Notes under the pieces: model-generated | Databases searched by the model: none | Told to the model about the DNA's origin: nothing | Seen by the model: only the letters and a program-made list of their open reading frames with translations | Source: Verrucomicrobiota bacterium | GTDB taxonomy: Bacteria; Verrucomicrobiota; Verrucomicrobiia; Limisphaerales; UBA1100 | Assembly (NCBI GenBank): GCA_030747505.1 | Contig: JASLKQ010000027.1 | Coordinates: 1 to 38,418 of the forward strand | Direction: 5' to 3' | DNA length: 38,418 bases | Part shown: positions 9,514 to 20,300 of the stretch, in pieces | Numbering within the stretch: the first letter of the stretch is position 1 | How the letters are laid out: every line of letters begins with the position of its first letter | Position numbers and translations under genes: made by a program

Positions 9514-9801
9514 TTAAATACCAATAGCCTCTTTGGCAGCTTTCAAGTAGGTGAACTTCAGCTTTTTCTTAGCTGGCACATCTACCTCTTCGCCGGTTCT
9601 GGGCCCAAAACGCATTATCATCTTGCGAGCCTTGGTTTGACGGATCGATACCTTGCCAAGTCCAGGGATAGTAAATCCATCCTTCGCGTTCTTATAGGCC
9701 AAACCAGCCAATGCTTCCAATGCGGCCTTGGCCTGTGCCTTTGATATATCTGCCGATTCCGCTATCGCGGCTATCGTTGCGGTCTTTGTCAGTTTCGCCA
9801 T
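9514..9801 (-). CDS. HU/IHF-family DNA-binding protein
   Basis: MAKLTKTATIAAIAESADISKAQAKAALEALAGLAYKNAKDGFTIPGLGKVSIRQTKARKMIMRFGPRTGEEVDVPAKKKLKFTYLKAAKEAIGI. Start trimmed from 9978; AAAGGAGAAAG ribosome-binding site upstream. Confidence 0.9.
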   Translation of the reverse strand: MAKLTKTATIAAIAESADISKAQAKAALEALAGLAYKNAKDGFTIPGLGKVSIRQTKARKMIMRFGPRTGEEVDVPAKKKLKFTYLKAAKEAIGI

Positions 9802-9987
9802 GTGTCTTTCTCCTTTGGTTAAAATATGTCGCCCTGCGACTAGGGCCCGAGTAAAAGGACCATTCATCCATTCCAGCAAGGCTAAAACTCGAATTTTGGT
9901 CAAAAGGTATTCACAAATAACCCTGTTTTTCCAGCACAAGCTTGACTTGACAGCCTTGCCAACGAACATCACCGCCATCCTATAAAC

Positions 9988-10881
9988 ATGGAAAAATCTC
10001 CTGAAAAATTAACACTCGCCCTCCTGCAGCATTCTTGTGATTCTGAAGTTGAGAAAAATCTGGATCATTGTCTGAATGCCGCCAAAACCGCTGCCATAAA
10101 CGGTGCCCAGATCATTTGCACTCAGGAACTCTTTGCTTCACAGTACTTTTGCCAAAGCGAGAATCATTCCAATTTTGCCCTCGCTGAACCCATCCCAGGA
10201 CCGAAAACCGCAGTTTTTCAGGAAATTGCCAAAGAGCACGAAGTCGTAATTATCGCCTCACTCTTTGAAAAACGTGCTGCGGGACTGTACCACAACACTG
10301 CAGCCATCATTGATGCAGACGGCTCCCTGCTCGGCACATACCGGAAAATGCATATTCCTGATGATCCGCTTTACTACGAGAAATTCTATTTTACTCCCGG
10401 AGATCAGGGCTTTCAGTCATGGGAAACAAAATACGGTAAAATTGGCGTTCTTATTTGCTGGGACCAATGGTATCCCGAAGCTGCCCGTCTCACAGCATTG
10501 GCGGGTGCTGAAATCCTTTTTTACCCAACCGCCATCGGCTGGCATCCGTCCGAAAAAACCACCGAAGGAGAAACTCAGCATACTGCATGGCAAACGATTC
10601 AACGTAGTCATGCCATCGCCAACGGCTGCTATGTAGCTGCCATTAACCGAACTGGACATGAAAATCCTGCTGGAGGCGACGGTCTGGAATTCTGGGGACA
10701 GAGCTTCGTTGCATCTCCTGGGGGCGAAATATTGGCACAAGGCTCAGTTGACCAAAACGAGACCATCATGGCCGAAATTGACATGAACCGAATTGAAGAA
10801 GCGCGCACCCATTGGCCTTTTTTGCGGGACCGCCGAATTGACGCCTACGAAGGATTATCCCAACGCTTTCTGGATAAATGA
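9988..10881 (+). CDS. aguB: N-carbamoylputrescine amidase (nitrilase superfamily)
   Basis: GAQIICTQELFASQYFCQSE...YRKMHIPDDPLYYEKFYFTPGD...GVLICWDQWYPEAARLTALAGAEILFYPTAIGWHPSEK, with Glu-Lys-Cys catalytic motifs. Confidence 0.9.
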   Translation: MEKSPEKLTLALLQHSCDSEVEKNLDHCLNAAKTAAINGAQIICTQELFASQYFCQSENHSNFALAEPIPGPKTAVFQEIAKEHEVVIIASLFEKRAAGLYHNTAAIIDADGSLLGTYRKMHIPDDPLYYEKFYFTPGDQGFQSWETKYGKIGVLICWDQWYPEAARLTALAGAEILFYPTAIGWHPSEKTTEGETQHTAWQTIQRSHAIANGCYVAAINRTGHENPAGGDGLEFWGQSFVASPGGEILAQGSVDQNETIMAEIDMNRIEEARTHWPFLRDRRIDAYEGLSQRFLDK

Positions 10882-11675
10882 GTTACCGAGGTCGAATCGC
10901 CCCTACGCCCACCGGTTATCTGCATTTGGGTCACGCACGAACCTTCTGGACGGCTCATGACCGCTGCAAGGCGGCAAATGGCACCCTTTTTTTCCGTAAT
11001 GAGAATTTGGATGCCAACCGCTGTAAAGCGGAGTACCAACAGGCTGCCATTGAGGACTGCCGCTGGCTGGGCATCGAATGGGAAGGAGAACCCCTCAATC
11101 AATCCACTCGAACCCAGTACTACCAAAAGGCCTTTAAAGAGCTTTGTGAGACAGGTTGTCTTTACCCGTGTACTTGTTCACGAAAAGACATTCAAGAGGC
11201 GTTAGCTGCCCCTCATGGAGACGATGGAGAGGCGATTTACCCGGGGACTTGCCGCCAGCTCGTGACAACTGCAGATAATCAATCCGCCAACTGGCGCTTC
11301 CGGGTGCCCGAAGGGGAAAAGATTGAGTTTGAGGATGCTCATTTTGGCCCTCAGTCTTTCACCTGTGGGGTTGATTTTGGAGATTTCCCAGTATGGCAAA
11401 AAAACGGTGTCCCGTCCTATCAACTGGCAGTGGTAGTGGACGATGCGGAGATGGGAATTACAGAGGTTGTGCGAGGAGCTGACCTTCTGATTTCCACAGC
11501 CCGGCAACTCCTACTTTACCGGGCACTTAGTCTCACTCCGCCGAATTTTTACCATTGTGAGCTTATGCTGGATGAGGTGGGAGAGCGACTTGCCAAACGC
11601 AATGATGCTCTAAGTCTATGCTCTTTGCGAAATCAGGGAAAAACACCCAAAGAATTACAATCGGAGTGGACCTAA
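10878..11675 (+). CDS. gluQ: Glutamyl-Q tRNA(Asp) synthetase
   Basis: MSYRGRIAPTPTGYLHLGHARTFWTAHDRCKAANGTLFFRNENLDANRC; short (265 aa) GluRS-like catalytic domain without an anticodon-binding domain; Cys-rich CLYPCTCSRKDI; overlaps the upstream gene by 4 nt (ATGA). Confidence 0.88.
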   Translation: MSYRGRIAPTPTGYLHLGHARTFWTAHDRCKAANGTLFFRNENLDANRCKAEYQQAAIEDCRWLGIEWEGEPLNQSTRTQYYQKAFKELCETGCLYPCTCSRKDIQEALAAPHGDDGEAIYPGTCRQLVTTADNQSANWRFRVPEGEKIEFEDAHFGPQSFTCGVDFGDFPVWQKNGVPSYQLAVVVDDAEMGITEVVRGADLLISTARQLLLYRALSLTPPNFYHCELMLDEVGERLAKRNDALSLCSLRNQGKTPKELQSEWT

Positions 11676-12013
11676 TCCTCTCCCTCATTAGCCAATAAAT
11701 GGCCCGGAATGGTACAGGCAGGGGGATTAGTTAATCCAGTCACTACGTATTGCCCTCCGCTCGGGCAGTTTGTGGAAACCCCATCGGCAAGATAAAAGGC
11801 AATCTCGGAAAAAGTCACCGACGACTCTAGCGGTTTCCCTTTATCCAGTTGCCAAAGGCGCATCGCCTTATCGATCTCCCGAAGATTTTTAACACATTTC
11901 TGTATACTTTTGTCCTGTTTATCAGAAATAGTATAGGGAATTAAAACCACAGCCCCGACCAATAAAATGGCCACAACCAATATCCAATCAACCACCCCAA
12001 ACGCGCGATACAT
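11672..12013 (-). CDS. Pilin-like small membrane protein lacking a canonical prepilin peptidase motif
   Basis: MYRAFGVVDWILVVAILLVGAVVLIPYTISDKQDKSIQKCVKNLREIDKAMRLWQLDKG...CPSGGQYVVTGLTNPPACTIPGH. The C-terminal half parallels the adjacent pseudopilin. Confidence 0.7.
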   Translation of the reverse strand: MYRAFGVVDWILVVAILLVGAVVLIPYTISDKQDKSIQKCVKNLREIDKAMRLWQLDKGKPLESSVTFSEIAFYLADGVSTNCPSGGQYVVTGLTNPPACTIPGHLLANEGED

Positions 12014-12039
12014 ATAGTTTCCCGGGGTTAGCTCAAAAA

Positions 12040-12414
12040 TTAACGACGCCCCTCTTCTTCCTCTTCTTCCTCTTGGGAAAGAGTATGACCTACAACAGTA
12101 CAAGTGGGCTTCTCGGCAACCGTGGTAAGTTCATATTCACCCCCAGAAGGGCATCTGGGAATGCCATCCTTGAAATATTCCTCTAGTTCCTCAAGCGAAA
12201 CCTCAGCATCATCAGCTTTGCGTTTTTCGAGGGACCATTGGGCTATTGCAAATTCAATGGTACGAAGATTGGCCTTACACCCGTTAACCTGAGCGTTCTT
12301 CTTTGCTTTCACAAGGTTTGGTATTGCCACCGCAGCCAATAGCCCAATGATGGCAACCACAATCATAATTTCCACCAGTGTGAAACCGCGCTTTCTGGAA
12401 GTTGAAATATTCAT
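12040..12414 (-). CDS. Type II secretion/type IV pilin-like pseudopilin
   Basis: MNISTSRKRGFTLVEIMIVVAIIGLLAAVAIPNLVKAKK (canonical prepilin motif), CPSGGEYELTTVAEKPTCTVVGH, poly-Glu C-terminus. Confidence 0.92.
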   Translation of the reverse strand: MNISTSRKRGFTLVEIMIVVAIIGLLAAVAIPNLVKAKKNAQVNGCKANLRTIEFAIAQWSLEKRKADDAEVSLEELEEYFKDGIPRCPSGGEYELTTVAEKPTCTVVGHTLSQEEEEEEEGRR

Positions 12415-12467
12415 AGCCTCTTTAAGAAATCACTATCATATACGTAATCAGGAATCAACTCGTTACA

Positions 12468-13919
12468 CTATAGGCTAATTTCACTACTCAAACATGCCGG
12501 GCAGGCCTCCACCCAATGATCAGGAGCTATTTCCTGAAACGGGGGCAGGTTCTTCAAATGTTCCGTATTATGCGGAATCTCGCTCCTGGGAGCAAAACGG
12601 CAACCGTCCGGCGGATCTATGGGTGAGGGAACATCTCCCTCTAAAACCACCCGATCGGGCTTATGTGTTGGATCAGCTACCGGAATAGCGGAAATTAAGG
12701 CCTTTGTGTAAGGGTGAATTGGATTGGAATATATTTCCTCAGAAGGCGCCAGCTCTACGATCCGGCCCAGATACATCACTGCGATCCGGTCACTGATATG
12801 CTTTACCACGGCCAGATCATGAGAAATAAATAAATAACTTAGGCCCATTTCACGCTGTAACTCCATCAGGAGATTCAACACCTGGCTTTGAATGGAAACA
12901 TCCAAGGCACTTACCGGTTCGTCACAAATCAATAGCTTCGGTTTTAGAGCCAACGCACGTGCGATCCCAATCCGTTGGCGCTGGCCTCCGGAAAATTCAA
13001 ACGGATAACGTTGAGCCGCCGATTCATTCAAACCAACCTTGCGCAATAATTCTGAGACCCACTGGCGACGCTCCTCGCGTGTTCCCATGCCCTGCACTAC
13101 AAATGGCTCTTCCACAATAGTGCCAATAGTATGCCGGGGATTGAGCGACTCATAGGGATCCTGAAAGATCATTTGCATCTCTCTACGAAAAGGCTTCATC
13201 GCGTTTTGGAGTGATGTAATCTCAACCCCTTCAAACCGAATACGCCCGTCCGTTGGGTCGTATAGTTTCGCTATCGTCTTGCCCAGAGTGGTTTTGCCAC
13301 ATCCGCTCTCTCCTACGACCCCAAGCGTCTCACCTGCACGAATCTCAAGGCTCACTCCGTCCACCGCCTTGCAAGCCGCCACGGACCGCCGGAATACTCC
13401 GCCCTTAACTGGGAAATGCATCTTCATTCCCTCAATCCTGATCAGTTCTTTGCTATCGCGTTCAGGCTCGACTTCACCGCGAATTCTAACAGTCAGAATA
13501 ATCACATAAATCCACATGGTAACATTCGCGGTAATCATCAGGGCGAGCATCAATGCATTAATCACGACCAATGACTTTCCAAGACTTCCTTCCAAAATAA
13601 GCCCAACTCCACCTATGAGGCACACCAGTGCCCCCCCAAGAAACCCGATTTTCAGCACAGTCTCCCAAGTCCTGAGTACATTTGGCTTATCACCAACCCA
13701 CAACACGTTTCGATAAGTCGAATAATGCAACCAAGCCACGTATATGAACCACACGGCCCCAAGAAAAGGGACAATCAATGGCCATATGGTCTGGATAGAA
13801 TTTTCGCGGTATTCCTTGGGTGCCGTCTTCTCAAACAGAAGGACTAGCACAGCCGATGGCAAACCGCGTAAAACCATATCCACGAGACACCAGATAGTGA
13901 TTTGCAACAGCAACGACAT
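12468..13919 (-). CDS. Peptide ABC transporter ATP-binding protein (DppF/OppF type) with N-terminal multi-TM extension
   Basis: Walker [10 protein letters not shown], signature [15 protein letters not shown], Walker [13 protein letters not shown], oligopeptide-type C-terminal CRFAPRSE...C-x-x-C. About 155 aa of hydrophobic sequence precedes the ATPase. Likely start Met at 13919. Confidence 0.92.
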   Translation of the reverse strand: MSLLLQITIWCLVDMVLRGLPSAVLVLLFEKTAPKEYRENSIQTIWPLIVPFLGAVWFIYVAWLHYSTYRNVLWVGDKPNVLRTWETVLKIGFLGGALVCLIGGVGLILEGSLGKSLVVINALMLALMITANVTMWIYVIILTVRIRGEVEPERDSKELIRIEGMKMHFPVKGGVFRRSVAACKAVDGVSLEIRAGETLGVVGESGCGKTTLGKTIAKLYDPTDGRIRFEGVEITSLQNAMKPFRREMQMIFQDPYESLNPRHTIGTIVEEPFVVQGMGTREERRQWVSELLRKVGLNESAAQRYPFEFSGGQRQRIGIARALALKPKLLICDEPVSALDVSIQSQVLNLLMELQREMGLSYLFISHDLAVVKHISDRIAVMYLGRIVELAPSEEIYSNPIHPYTKALISAIPVADPTHKPDRVVLEGDVPSPIDPPDGCRFAPRSEIPHNTEHLKNLPPFQEIAPDHWVEACPACLSSEISL

Positions 13920-13921
13920 CG

Positions 13922-14914
13922 TTACGAGGTGCAAACCGGACAGGCCTCCACCCAATGATTGGGTGAGATTTCCTCAAAAGGAAGGCGTTGGGTTAAGTGA
14001 CTTTCTTCATGTTCCCTCTCGCTACGGGGAGCAAAACGACATCCCGCCTTTAGGTCCTTCAAGGCCGGCACCATCCCATCAATTGTATTTAGCTTTGTCT
14101 TGGGTGTGCCATTGAGCCTGGGGATCGAGTTTAAAAGGCCCTGAGTATAGGCATGGCGGGGGTTGGCAAAAATCTCCCTTGCTGAGGCACACTCCACAAT
14201 GCGCCCGGCATACATCACGCACACTTCATCACAGGTCTCTGCAATAACCCCTAAATCGTGGGTAATCAGAATGATCGACGTCCCCAGATCGTGCTGCAGC
14301 GACTTCATTAGCTCCAGGATTTGTGCCTGAATGGTTACATCAAGAGCCGTAGTCGGTTCATCGGCAATCACCAGTTCCGGACCGCAGGCCAAGGCGATGG
14401 CAATAACAACCCTTTGGCGCATACCACCGGAAAGTTGATGCGGGTATTCAGTCGCACGGATTTCCGGAGAGGGAATTCCCACCTTATCAAGCATCTCGAC
14501 GGCCTTTGCCCAAGCTTCATCAGGGCCATAATCATTGTGCTGGGTTAAGACCTCACAAATCTGTTTACCGATCCGGTGTACCGGATTAAGAGCCGTCATG
14601 GGTTCCTGAAAAATCATACTGATTCGGTTGCCGCGAATAGTGCGCATATCCTCTGCGGGCAGGGTGCGAAGGTTCATCCCATCGAAAAGCACTTCACCCC
14701 CAAGAATTTTACCCATGGGTTGGGGCAATAGCCGCATAACCGACATTGCCGTAACACTTTTACCGCATCCACTTTCCCCTACGATCCCCATGGTGCGCCC
14801 CCTGCGGACATCAAAGCTGACCCCGTCAACAGCGGCAACCTGTCCCTGATCAGTATCAAATGCCGTGACGAGGTCACGGACTTGAAGCAATACTTCACCC
14901 TCAGATTCGGCCAC
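13922..14914 (-). CDS. Peptide ABC transporter ATP-binding protein (DppD/OppD type)
   Basis: [55 protein letters not shown]...[38 protein letters not shown]. Confidence 0.94.
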   Translation of the reverse strand: MAESEGEVLLQVRDLVTAFDTDQGQVAAVDGVSFDVRRGRTMGIVGESGCGKSVTAMSVMRLLPQPMGKILGGEVLFDGMNLRTLPAEDMRTIRGNRISMIFQEPMTALNPVHRIGKQICEVLTQHNDYGPDEAWAKAVEMLDKVGIPSPEIRATEYPHQLSGGMRQRVVIAIALACGPELVIADEPTTALDVTIQAQILELMKSLQHDLGTSIILITHDLGVIAETCDEVCVMYAGRIVECASAREIFANPRHAYTQGLLNSIPRLNGTPKTKLNTIDGMVPALKDLKAGCRFAPRSEREHEESHLTQRLPFEEISPNHWVEACPVCTS

Positions 14915-14922
14915 AGTCGGTT

Positions 14923-16950
14923 TTACTTCCGGTATTGATCGTAGACCTTGATCGTTTTCTTGAATTTTTTCCCGGATTTCTTGGCCTCCTGCGTCTGGGC
15001 CTTGACGTCAGTATCAATCCAGTGGAGGTGAAACTCCTCCATGTCACGGCTTTGCCGAACATTGAACCCTTCAGGCCACTTTACCCAACGCCAGTACCCA
15101 ACACGGTACCATGGCTTGGCCCAGGCGGGAATAAAACCGGCGTGGTCATGCAATCTCTGGATGAGATCATGAGAGAGTTCGGTAATCTCCTCAAGTCCCT
15201 CAGCCTCACGGTACTGTTTGATGCGCCTATCTAGCTCGCGATTCGCTGTCAGGGTGGAGTTATTCGTGTCGGGCTTGGGGGTAATCCCTTTGCGCAATGA
15301 TCCATCAGCTTTATATAGTTTATCCCCCTCTTCTACATAGGCGTTATAAGAATGGTACGGCTCAAAAAAGCGCGGGTATAATTCCACTGAATTATTCAAC
15401 CCTCCGAATGATATTTCATGCTGTTTTTCATTGGTCTTCTTCCAGCCAGCAGTAAGCTCAAGCATTTCAATATTTAATTCTACGCCGGCCTTTTTTGCTT
15501 CTTGTTGCAAAACCGTGAGCAGAGAAGAAAAACGCTTGTAGCCCGTTGTTATGGTGAAGGAGAGTCGTTTGCCGGTGCCATTTTGAAGTATGCCATCGGC
15601 ACCTCGTTTGGAAAATCCAGCCTTGGCAAAGGCGACTCCAGCCTTCTCAACGGAAAACTCGCGAGCTTTTACCTTTGGATTACTCCGCCCTCCATATCCG
15701 TCTGCAACTGTCTGCATCCGTTCGAAATCGCCGTGAAATATCTCCTTATTCACCAAATCCCAATTCATTGAGTAATGCAACCCTTGGCGTATGTCCTGAT
15801 TATCCAAAAGGGGCTTTGAACAGTTGATTCGCAAAGCCCATGTCGGCCTGGGGATGTCATTATAGAACTGGGCTTTATGAATATAGCCATTTTCAACCTC
15901 CGGATCATCATTGGGTAGTTTATCGTACCAGTACTCAGGCAAACTCAAGCCGTGCCAATCCAGCTCTCCTTTCCTAAAAAGCTCAAACACCTTGGCCGGT
16001 TCACGAACAACCGTGACACGAATCTTCTCCGGGTTGAAACGGTTCTTATAGAACTTCTTTTTATCCGCCCACCAGTTAACAACGCGTGTGAGGGTGATGG
16101 CCACTCCATCATTAATGTTTTCCTTTCTCACCTCATAAGGTCCGGCGGTGGGCTCAAACTCCCACTGGTAATCCTTCAGAAAATCCTCATCAAGCTCCTC
16201 ATAATGGTGTTCTGGAACCGGGCGAATAGCCGCCTTGGTGATGACATCAGGCTTTGCCTTGTAATAGGTAATTGAGAGGGTCCGCGTATTATACAAGGTA
16301 ATATTAAGGAACTTCTTGTCATCATAATAATCATTATACCAGGGAGCTTTTATATGCTTGCTGCGCATGAAATAGAAATGGAAGAAAAAGTCTGTTACCT
16401 GAACCGGCTCCCCATCCGAATAACGAGCATCCGGATCCAGCTCAAAAAAGACCGTTTTTCTGTCATCACCCACTGCCCAACGCTTGGCAATTGCGGGAAT
16501 ATACCCGTCTGTTTCAGGATGCTCATGTACCAGCGCAAAGGCATTGTTATCAAGAATATGACGTCTGAATGAACCACTGGCATCGGGGCCAACAAACCGC
16601 AACGTGCGGGGCCAATCGCCTGTGTACTGGTTCATCGTCCCACCTTGCTTGGCATCTGGAGAACTGAAAACGGGTTCATCGAGACCATCCTTCCATTTCA
16701 GGTTATCCGGTATATCTTCAGTCTTTTTGACGGAAAAAAACTTTGGCGAGGCTTCATAAAAGTCCTTCACTTCTTCAACTGAAGCCAGCTCCACGGGCCC
16801 CAATTCCACAGATGCGGTTACTTTCGGTTTTCCGCTGCCTCCACCCGATTCATTCGGAGCATTGTCTTTAGACTTACCGCAACCCCAAAAAATGGAAGCC
16901 ATTGAGAGGGTCAGCATTAAAGCCCCAATCTGATTTATTGTTTTCTTCAT
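14923..16950 (-). CDS. Extracellular solute-binding lipoprotein, family 5 (peptide ABC transporter)
   Basis: Lipobox-like [16 protein letters not shown]; family 5 features ([22 protein letters not shown]...[37 protein letters not shown]). Lies within the opp/yej-like operon. Confidence 0.9.
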   Translation of the reverse strand: MKKTINQIGALMLTLSMASIFWGCGKSKDNAPNESGGGSGKPKVTASVELGPVELASVEEVKDFYEASPKFFSVKKTEDIPDNLKWKDGLDEPVFSSPDAKQGGTMNQYTGDWPRTLRFVGPDASGSFRRHILDNNAFALVHEHPETDGYIPAIAKRWAVGDDRKTVFFELDPDARYSDGEPVQVTDFFFHFYFMRSKHIKAPWYNDYYDDKKFLNITLYNTRTLSITYYKAKPDVITKAAIRPVPEHHYEELDEDFLKDYQWEFEPTAGPYEVRKENINDGVAITLTRVVNWWADKKKFYKNRFNPEKIRVTVVREPAKVFELFRKGELDWHGLSLPEYWYDKLPNDDPEVENGYIHKAQFYNDIPRPTWALRINCSKPLLDNQDIRQGLHYSMNWDLVNKEIFHGDFERMQTVADGYGGRSNPKVKAREFSVEKAGVAFAKAGFSKRGADGILQNGTGKRLSFTITTGYKRFSSLLTVLQQEAKKAGVELNIEMLELTAGWKKTNEKQHEISFGGLNNSVELYPRFFEPYHSYNAYVEEGDKLYKADGSLRKGITPKPDTNNSTLTANRELDRRIKQYREAEGLEEITELSHDLIQRLHDHAGFIPAWAKPWYRVGYWRWVKWPEGFNVRQSRDMEEFHLHWIDTDVKAQTQEAKKSGKKFKKTIKVYDQYRK

Positions 16951-16952
16951 AT

Positions 16953-18083
16953 CTATTCGTAAGTTGAAAATTTCTTGGGATCAAAGGCTTCCCGGACCGC
17001 CTCGCCAATGAACGTCACCATTGTCAGTACCAAAAATATCGCCGTCAACGCCGAACCAATAATCCATGGCTTTTTCTGTATATACTCCTGCCCAAGACGC
17101 AATTGATGGCCCCAGCTGGGGGTGCCTTCAGGCAAACCAAAATTCAGGAAATCCAGAGCGGTTACCGAGGAGATTGCCGCAGCAACGGTAAAGGGAAGAA
17201 ACGTAACGAGCGTGGATACTGTATTGGGCAATAAGTGACAGAAAACGATTCGCAAGGGCCCTGCCCCCAATAATATGGCCGCGGAAACATAATCGCGGGC
17301 CTTTTCCTTGTAAGTGGAAGCCCTCATGTAATAGGTCATGCTCGTCCAGCTGAAAACAACCATGATGGCCAAAAGCATTAAAACTCGCGTCACCATGCCC
17401 ACTTTACTCGGCAAAACCGAAACCATGATCATTACCATGTAAAGAAATGGAATGTTCGCCCAAATTTCCACCACCCGCAACCCGAGTAGATCCGTCAACC
17501 CACCAAAGTATCCCATTAAGCAACCCAAAGCCGAGCCGATGAGGAAGACCATGAAGGTGAACCCCAATGCAAAAAGCATCACAATTCGAAAACCATAAAA
17601 AAGCCGTGCGGCAATATCCCGCCCAGCATCGTCAGTGCCCAAATAGTGTTTATGCTCACGACTGGGAGCAGCGAGCTTCCCAACTCCTTCTGAAAAGTTT
17701 GGCTTGTAGGGGTCGTATGGAATGATCGGCATAACCAACCAACCTTCTCCACTCCCATCATTCCATTTATTCTGTAAACCACGATAATTAACCGGATAAC
17801 CATAGGGCTGACCATCCCCATCCATTTCCATCCCGAAAAATTTTCCTGTGCGAGGAATCTTTGGGGTGTAAATCCATTTTACGGGATAGGTGTCGGCCAG
17901 AGCCGGGAAATACCAGTTTCCATTATAACGAACGATCAATGCCTGATCGTTGACGATTAATTCACCAAAGAGTGAAATAAAAAGTGTTACCCCCAGCAAA
18001 ATAAACGACCAGTAGCCTCGCTTGATCGACTGAAACCGTTTGAGCTTCCGTCTGGTAAGGGGATTGAGTTTCCAGAGTGCCAT
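16953..18083 (-). CDS. Peptide ABC transporter permease (OppC/YejE type)
   Basis: HYLGTDDAGRDIAARLFYGFRIVMLFALGFTFMVFLIGSALGCLMGYFGG...LDFLNFGLPEGTPSWGHQLRLGQ. Confidence 0.92.
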   Translation of the reverse strand: MALWKLNPLTRRKLKRFQSIKRGYWSFILLGVTLFISLFGELIVNDQALIVRYNGNWYFPALADTYPVKWIYTPKIPRTGKFFGMEMDGDGQPYGYPVNYRGLQNKWNDGSGEGWLVMPIIPYDPYKPNFSEGVGKLAAPSREHKHYLGTDDAGRDIAARLFYGFRIVMLFALGFTFMVFLIGSALGCLMGYFGGLTDLLGLRVVEIWANIPFLYMVMIMVSVLPSKVGMVTRVLMLLAIMVVFSWTSMTYYMRASTYKEKARDYVSAAILLGAGPLRIVFCHLLPNTVSTLVTFLPFTVAAAISSVTALDFLNFGLPEGTPSWGHQLRLGQEYIQKKPWIIGSALTAIFLVLTMVTFIGEAVREAFDPKKFSTYE

Positions 18084-18089
18084 AATCTC

Positions 18090-19355
18090 TTATTCAAATC
18101 TTACCCGTGGATCCACCAATGCCATTAGAAAATCCGAAATAATATTCCCTATCAACATTAATAGAGCCGATAGCATCAAGACTCCCATCACCACCGGGAA
18201 ATCCCGGTCAATGATGGCGTTAAAACCAAGCAAACCAAACCCGTTAATGTCAAAAATCTTTTCAATAAGAAATGAACCAGCAACAAAAAGGGTCACCTGA
18301 TGCCCCAAATTGGTTGCAATAGGAATAAGGGAATTTCGAAGTGCATGACGCCGAAGTGCATCCTTATAAGCAACCCCCTTGGAGAGGGCTGTCCTCATAT
18401 AGTCAGCGGCCAAATTATCCATCAAATGGTTTTTCATTAACATGGTAAGAAATGCAAAACCGCCGACCAGATAAGCACACAGAGGGAGCGCCGAATGATG
18501 AAAAACGTCTTTCACTTTTTCAGAGAACGACAAGTCATCAAATTCAATACTGGTAAAACCCGATGCTGGAAACCACTCATTATTTACCGCACAAAAGAGG
18601 ATCAATAAAAATCCCAGAACATAACCTGGCACAGCGTAACCCATAAAAATTAAAACAGAGGTGCCGTTATCAAACCAGCTATTGTGTTTAACGGCCTTAA
18701 AGAAGCCAAGAGGAATGCACACGGCATACAAGATAATGACCGTCATCACCCCGAAAAATGTTGAAACCGGCAAGCGCTGCCAAATTACCTCTTCAACAGG
18801 CTTCCCGTAACGAAAGGACCTACCCAAATCCCCCTGAATGAGCCCTGAATGCTCCTCTCTATACACTTCCACACGTAAAGACCCATCTTTAGCGTTTGGC
18901 TTTGGGTCCAGCGGTCTCCACTCCCAGTTGCCGGCAAACTCACCAACATTAGTCAATATAACCCTGCCCGAATCATCCTGCTCCAATCGCATCCGTTTCT
19001 TCTTGGGCTCACCTTCTACAAGACGAATACGGACACTGGCTTTTGTCTCCCCTGGAGCAAACTCAACCTCCCTGTGGGATTTCTCCCGTGGAAGTATTCC
19101 CAACCAGATTAGATATGAGGTTCCTATTGGCTTATCCAGGCCGTAGTACCTTTCGAGGTCTTTTCTCTGTTCTTCATCCAGTAACCCCGTATCGGCCTGC
19201 CCGCCCCCACTTTCCTCACTAACCTGCTGCATCTGCATCATGGCCTGTTCGATGGGCCCCCCGGGGGCCATTCTTGTAACCAGAAATACCACGAACGAAA
19301 TGCCCAGCATCGTGGGAAAGATCAAAAGAAAACGCCTGATGAAATAGTCGCGCAT
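18090..19355 (-). CDS. Peptide ABC transporter permease (OppB/YejB type) with inserted domain
   Basis: MRDYFIRRFLLIFPTMLGISFVVFLVTRMAPGGPIEQ...GDLGRSFRYGKPVEEVIWQRLPVSTFFGVMTVIILYAVCIPLG...YMRTALSKGVAYKDALRRHALRNSLIPIATNLG. Start trimmed from 19415. Confidence 0.92.
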   Translation of the reverse strand: MRDYFIRRFLLIFPTMLGISFVVFLVTRMAPGGPIEQAMMQMQQVSEESGGGQADTGLLDEEQRKDLERYYGLDKPIGTSYLIWLGILPREKSHREVEFAPGETKASVRIRLVEGEPKKKRMRLEQDDSGRVILTNVGEFAGNWEWRPLDPKPNAKDGSLRVEVYREEHSGLIQGDLGRSFRYGKPVEEVIWQRLPVSTFFGVMTVIILYAVCIPLGFFKAVKHNSWFDNGTSVLIFMGYAVPGYVLGFLLILFCAVNNEWFPASGFTSIEFDDLSFSEKVKDVFHHSALPLCAYLVGGFAFLTMLMKNHLMDNLAADYMRTALSKGVAYKDALRRHALRNSLIPIATNLGHQVTLFVAGSFLIEKIFDINGFGLLGFNAIIDRDFPVVMGVLMLSALLMLIGNIISDFLMALVDPRVRFE

Positions 19356-19454
19356 ACCGTGAAAACAGGTGAGTAAATTGGCTAAAGTGAGGACGTATTG
19401 CCAGCCAAAACGCAATCGACATTAGGCAAGCTTTTGCGCAATCCTCGTGGGCAG

Positions 19455-20300
19455 ATGCAAAAGCTCACTCTCGGCCACTCGCCTGACCCTGACGATGCGT
19501 TCATGTTTTATTCTCTGGCTGAAAACCTAATCGATCAACAGGGCTATGAATTTGAGCATATACTGCAGGATATTCAGACCCTCAACGAACGTGCCACACG
19601 CGGTGAACTGGATATTACTGCCATCAGCATCCATGCCTACGCCTATGTAAGTGAACAATATGCCCTGCTGCCCAGCGGAGCGAGCATGGGAGATGGCTAT
19701 GGGCCGATGCTGGTAGCCAAACAGCAGATATCAAAGAAGGATATCTTCGACAAAAAAATCGCTATCCCCGGTGAGATGACCAGTGCGTTTCTGGCACTGC
19801 AATTATGGCTCGGTCAATCTAAAGAGAATTTGAACTATATTGTAGTACCCTTCGATGAAATCTTTAATGCAGTCAATTCAGCCCAAGCTGATGTAGGACT
19901 GATTATTCACGAAGGTCAGTTAACCTACGAAAACGAAGGCCTAATTTGCTGTGCTGACCTCGGGGTATGGTGGGGTGAGGAAAACGACGGACTACCCCTG
20001 CCCCTGGGGGGGAATGTAATTCACAGACGCATTGCACGAGCCGAACGCAAAAGGATAAGTGATCTTCTTACCAAAAGCATACAGTATAGCCTCGATCATA
20101 GAACTGAAGCCGTGAAACATGCCCTGCAGTATGCCCGCGACATGGGAATAGAACTGGCAGACGAATTCGTGGGCATGTACGTAAACCACTGGACACTCGA
20201 TTACGGTGAAAAAGGGCGAGAGACCATAAAGCGTTTCCTTGGTCGCGCTCATGAGGCGGGTCTCATCCCTCACCGGCAGGAACTTGAATTTGTGGCATGA
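19455..20300 (+). CDS. mqnD: 1,4-dihydroxy-6-naphthoate synthase (futalosine menaquinone pathway)
   Basis: MQKLTLGHSPDPDDAFMFYSLAENLIDQQGYEFEHILQDIQTLNERATRGELDITAISIHAYAYVSEQYALLPSGASMGDGYGPMLV. Start trimmed from 19398. Confidence 0.92.
   Translation: MQKLTLGHSPDPDDAFMFYSLAENLIDQQGYEFEHILQDIQTLNERATRGELDITAISIHAYAYVSEQYALLPSGASMGDGYGPMLVAKQQISKKDIFDKKIAIPGEMTSAFLALQLWLGQSKENLNYIVVPFDEIFNAVNSAQADVGLIIHEGQLTYENEGLICCADLGVWWGEENDGLPLPLGGNVIHRRIARAERKRISDLLTKSIQYSLDHRTEAVKHALQYARDMGIELADEFVGMYVNHWTLDYGEKGRETIKRFLGRAHEAGLIPHRQELEFVA

Noticed and set aside
10878-11675. Second glutamyl-tRNA synthetase as a gltX duplication
   Set aside because: The short length and lack of an anticodon-binding domain fit GluQ-RS, a known tRNA-modifying paralog.
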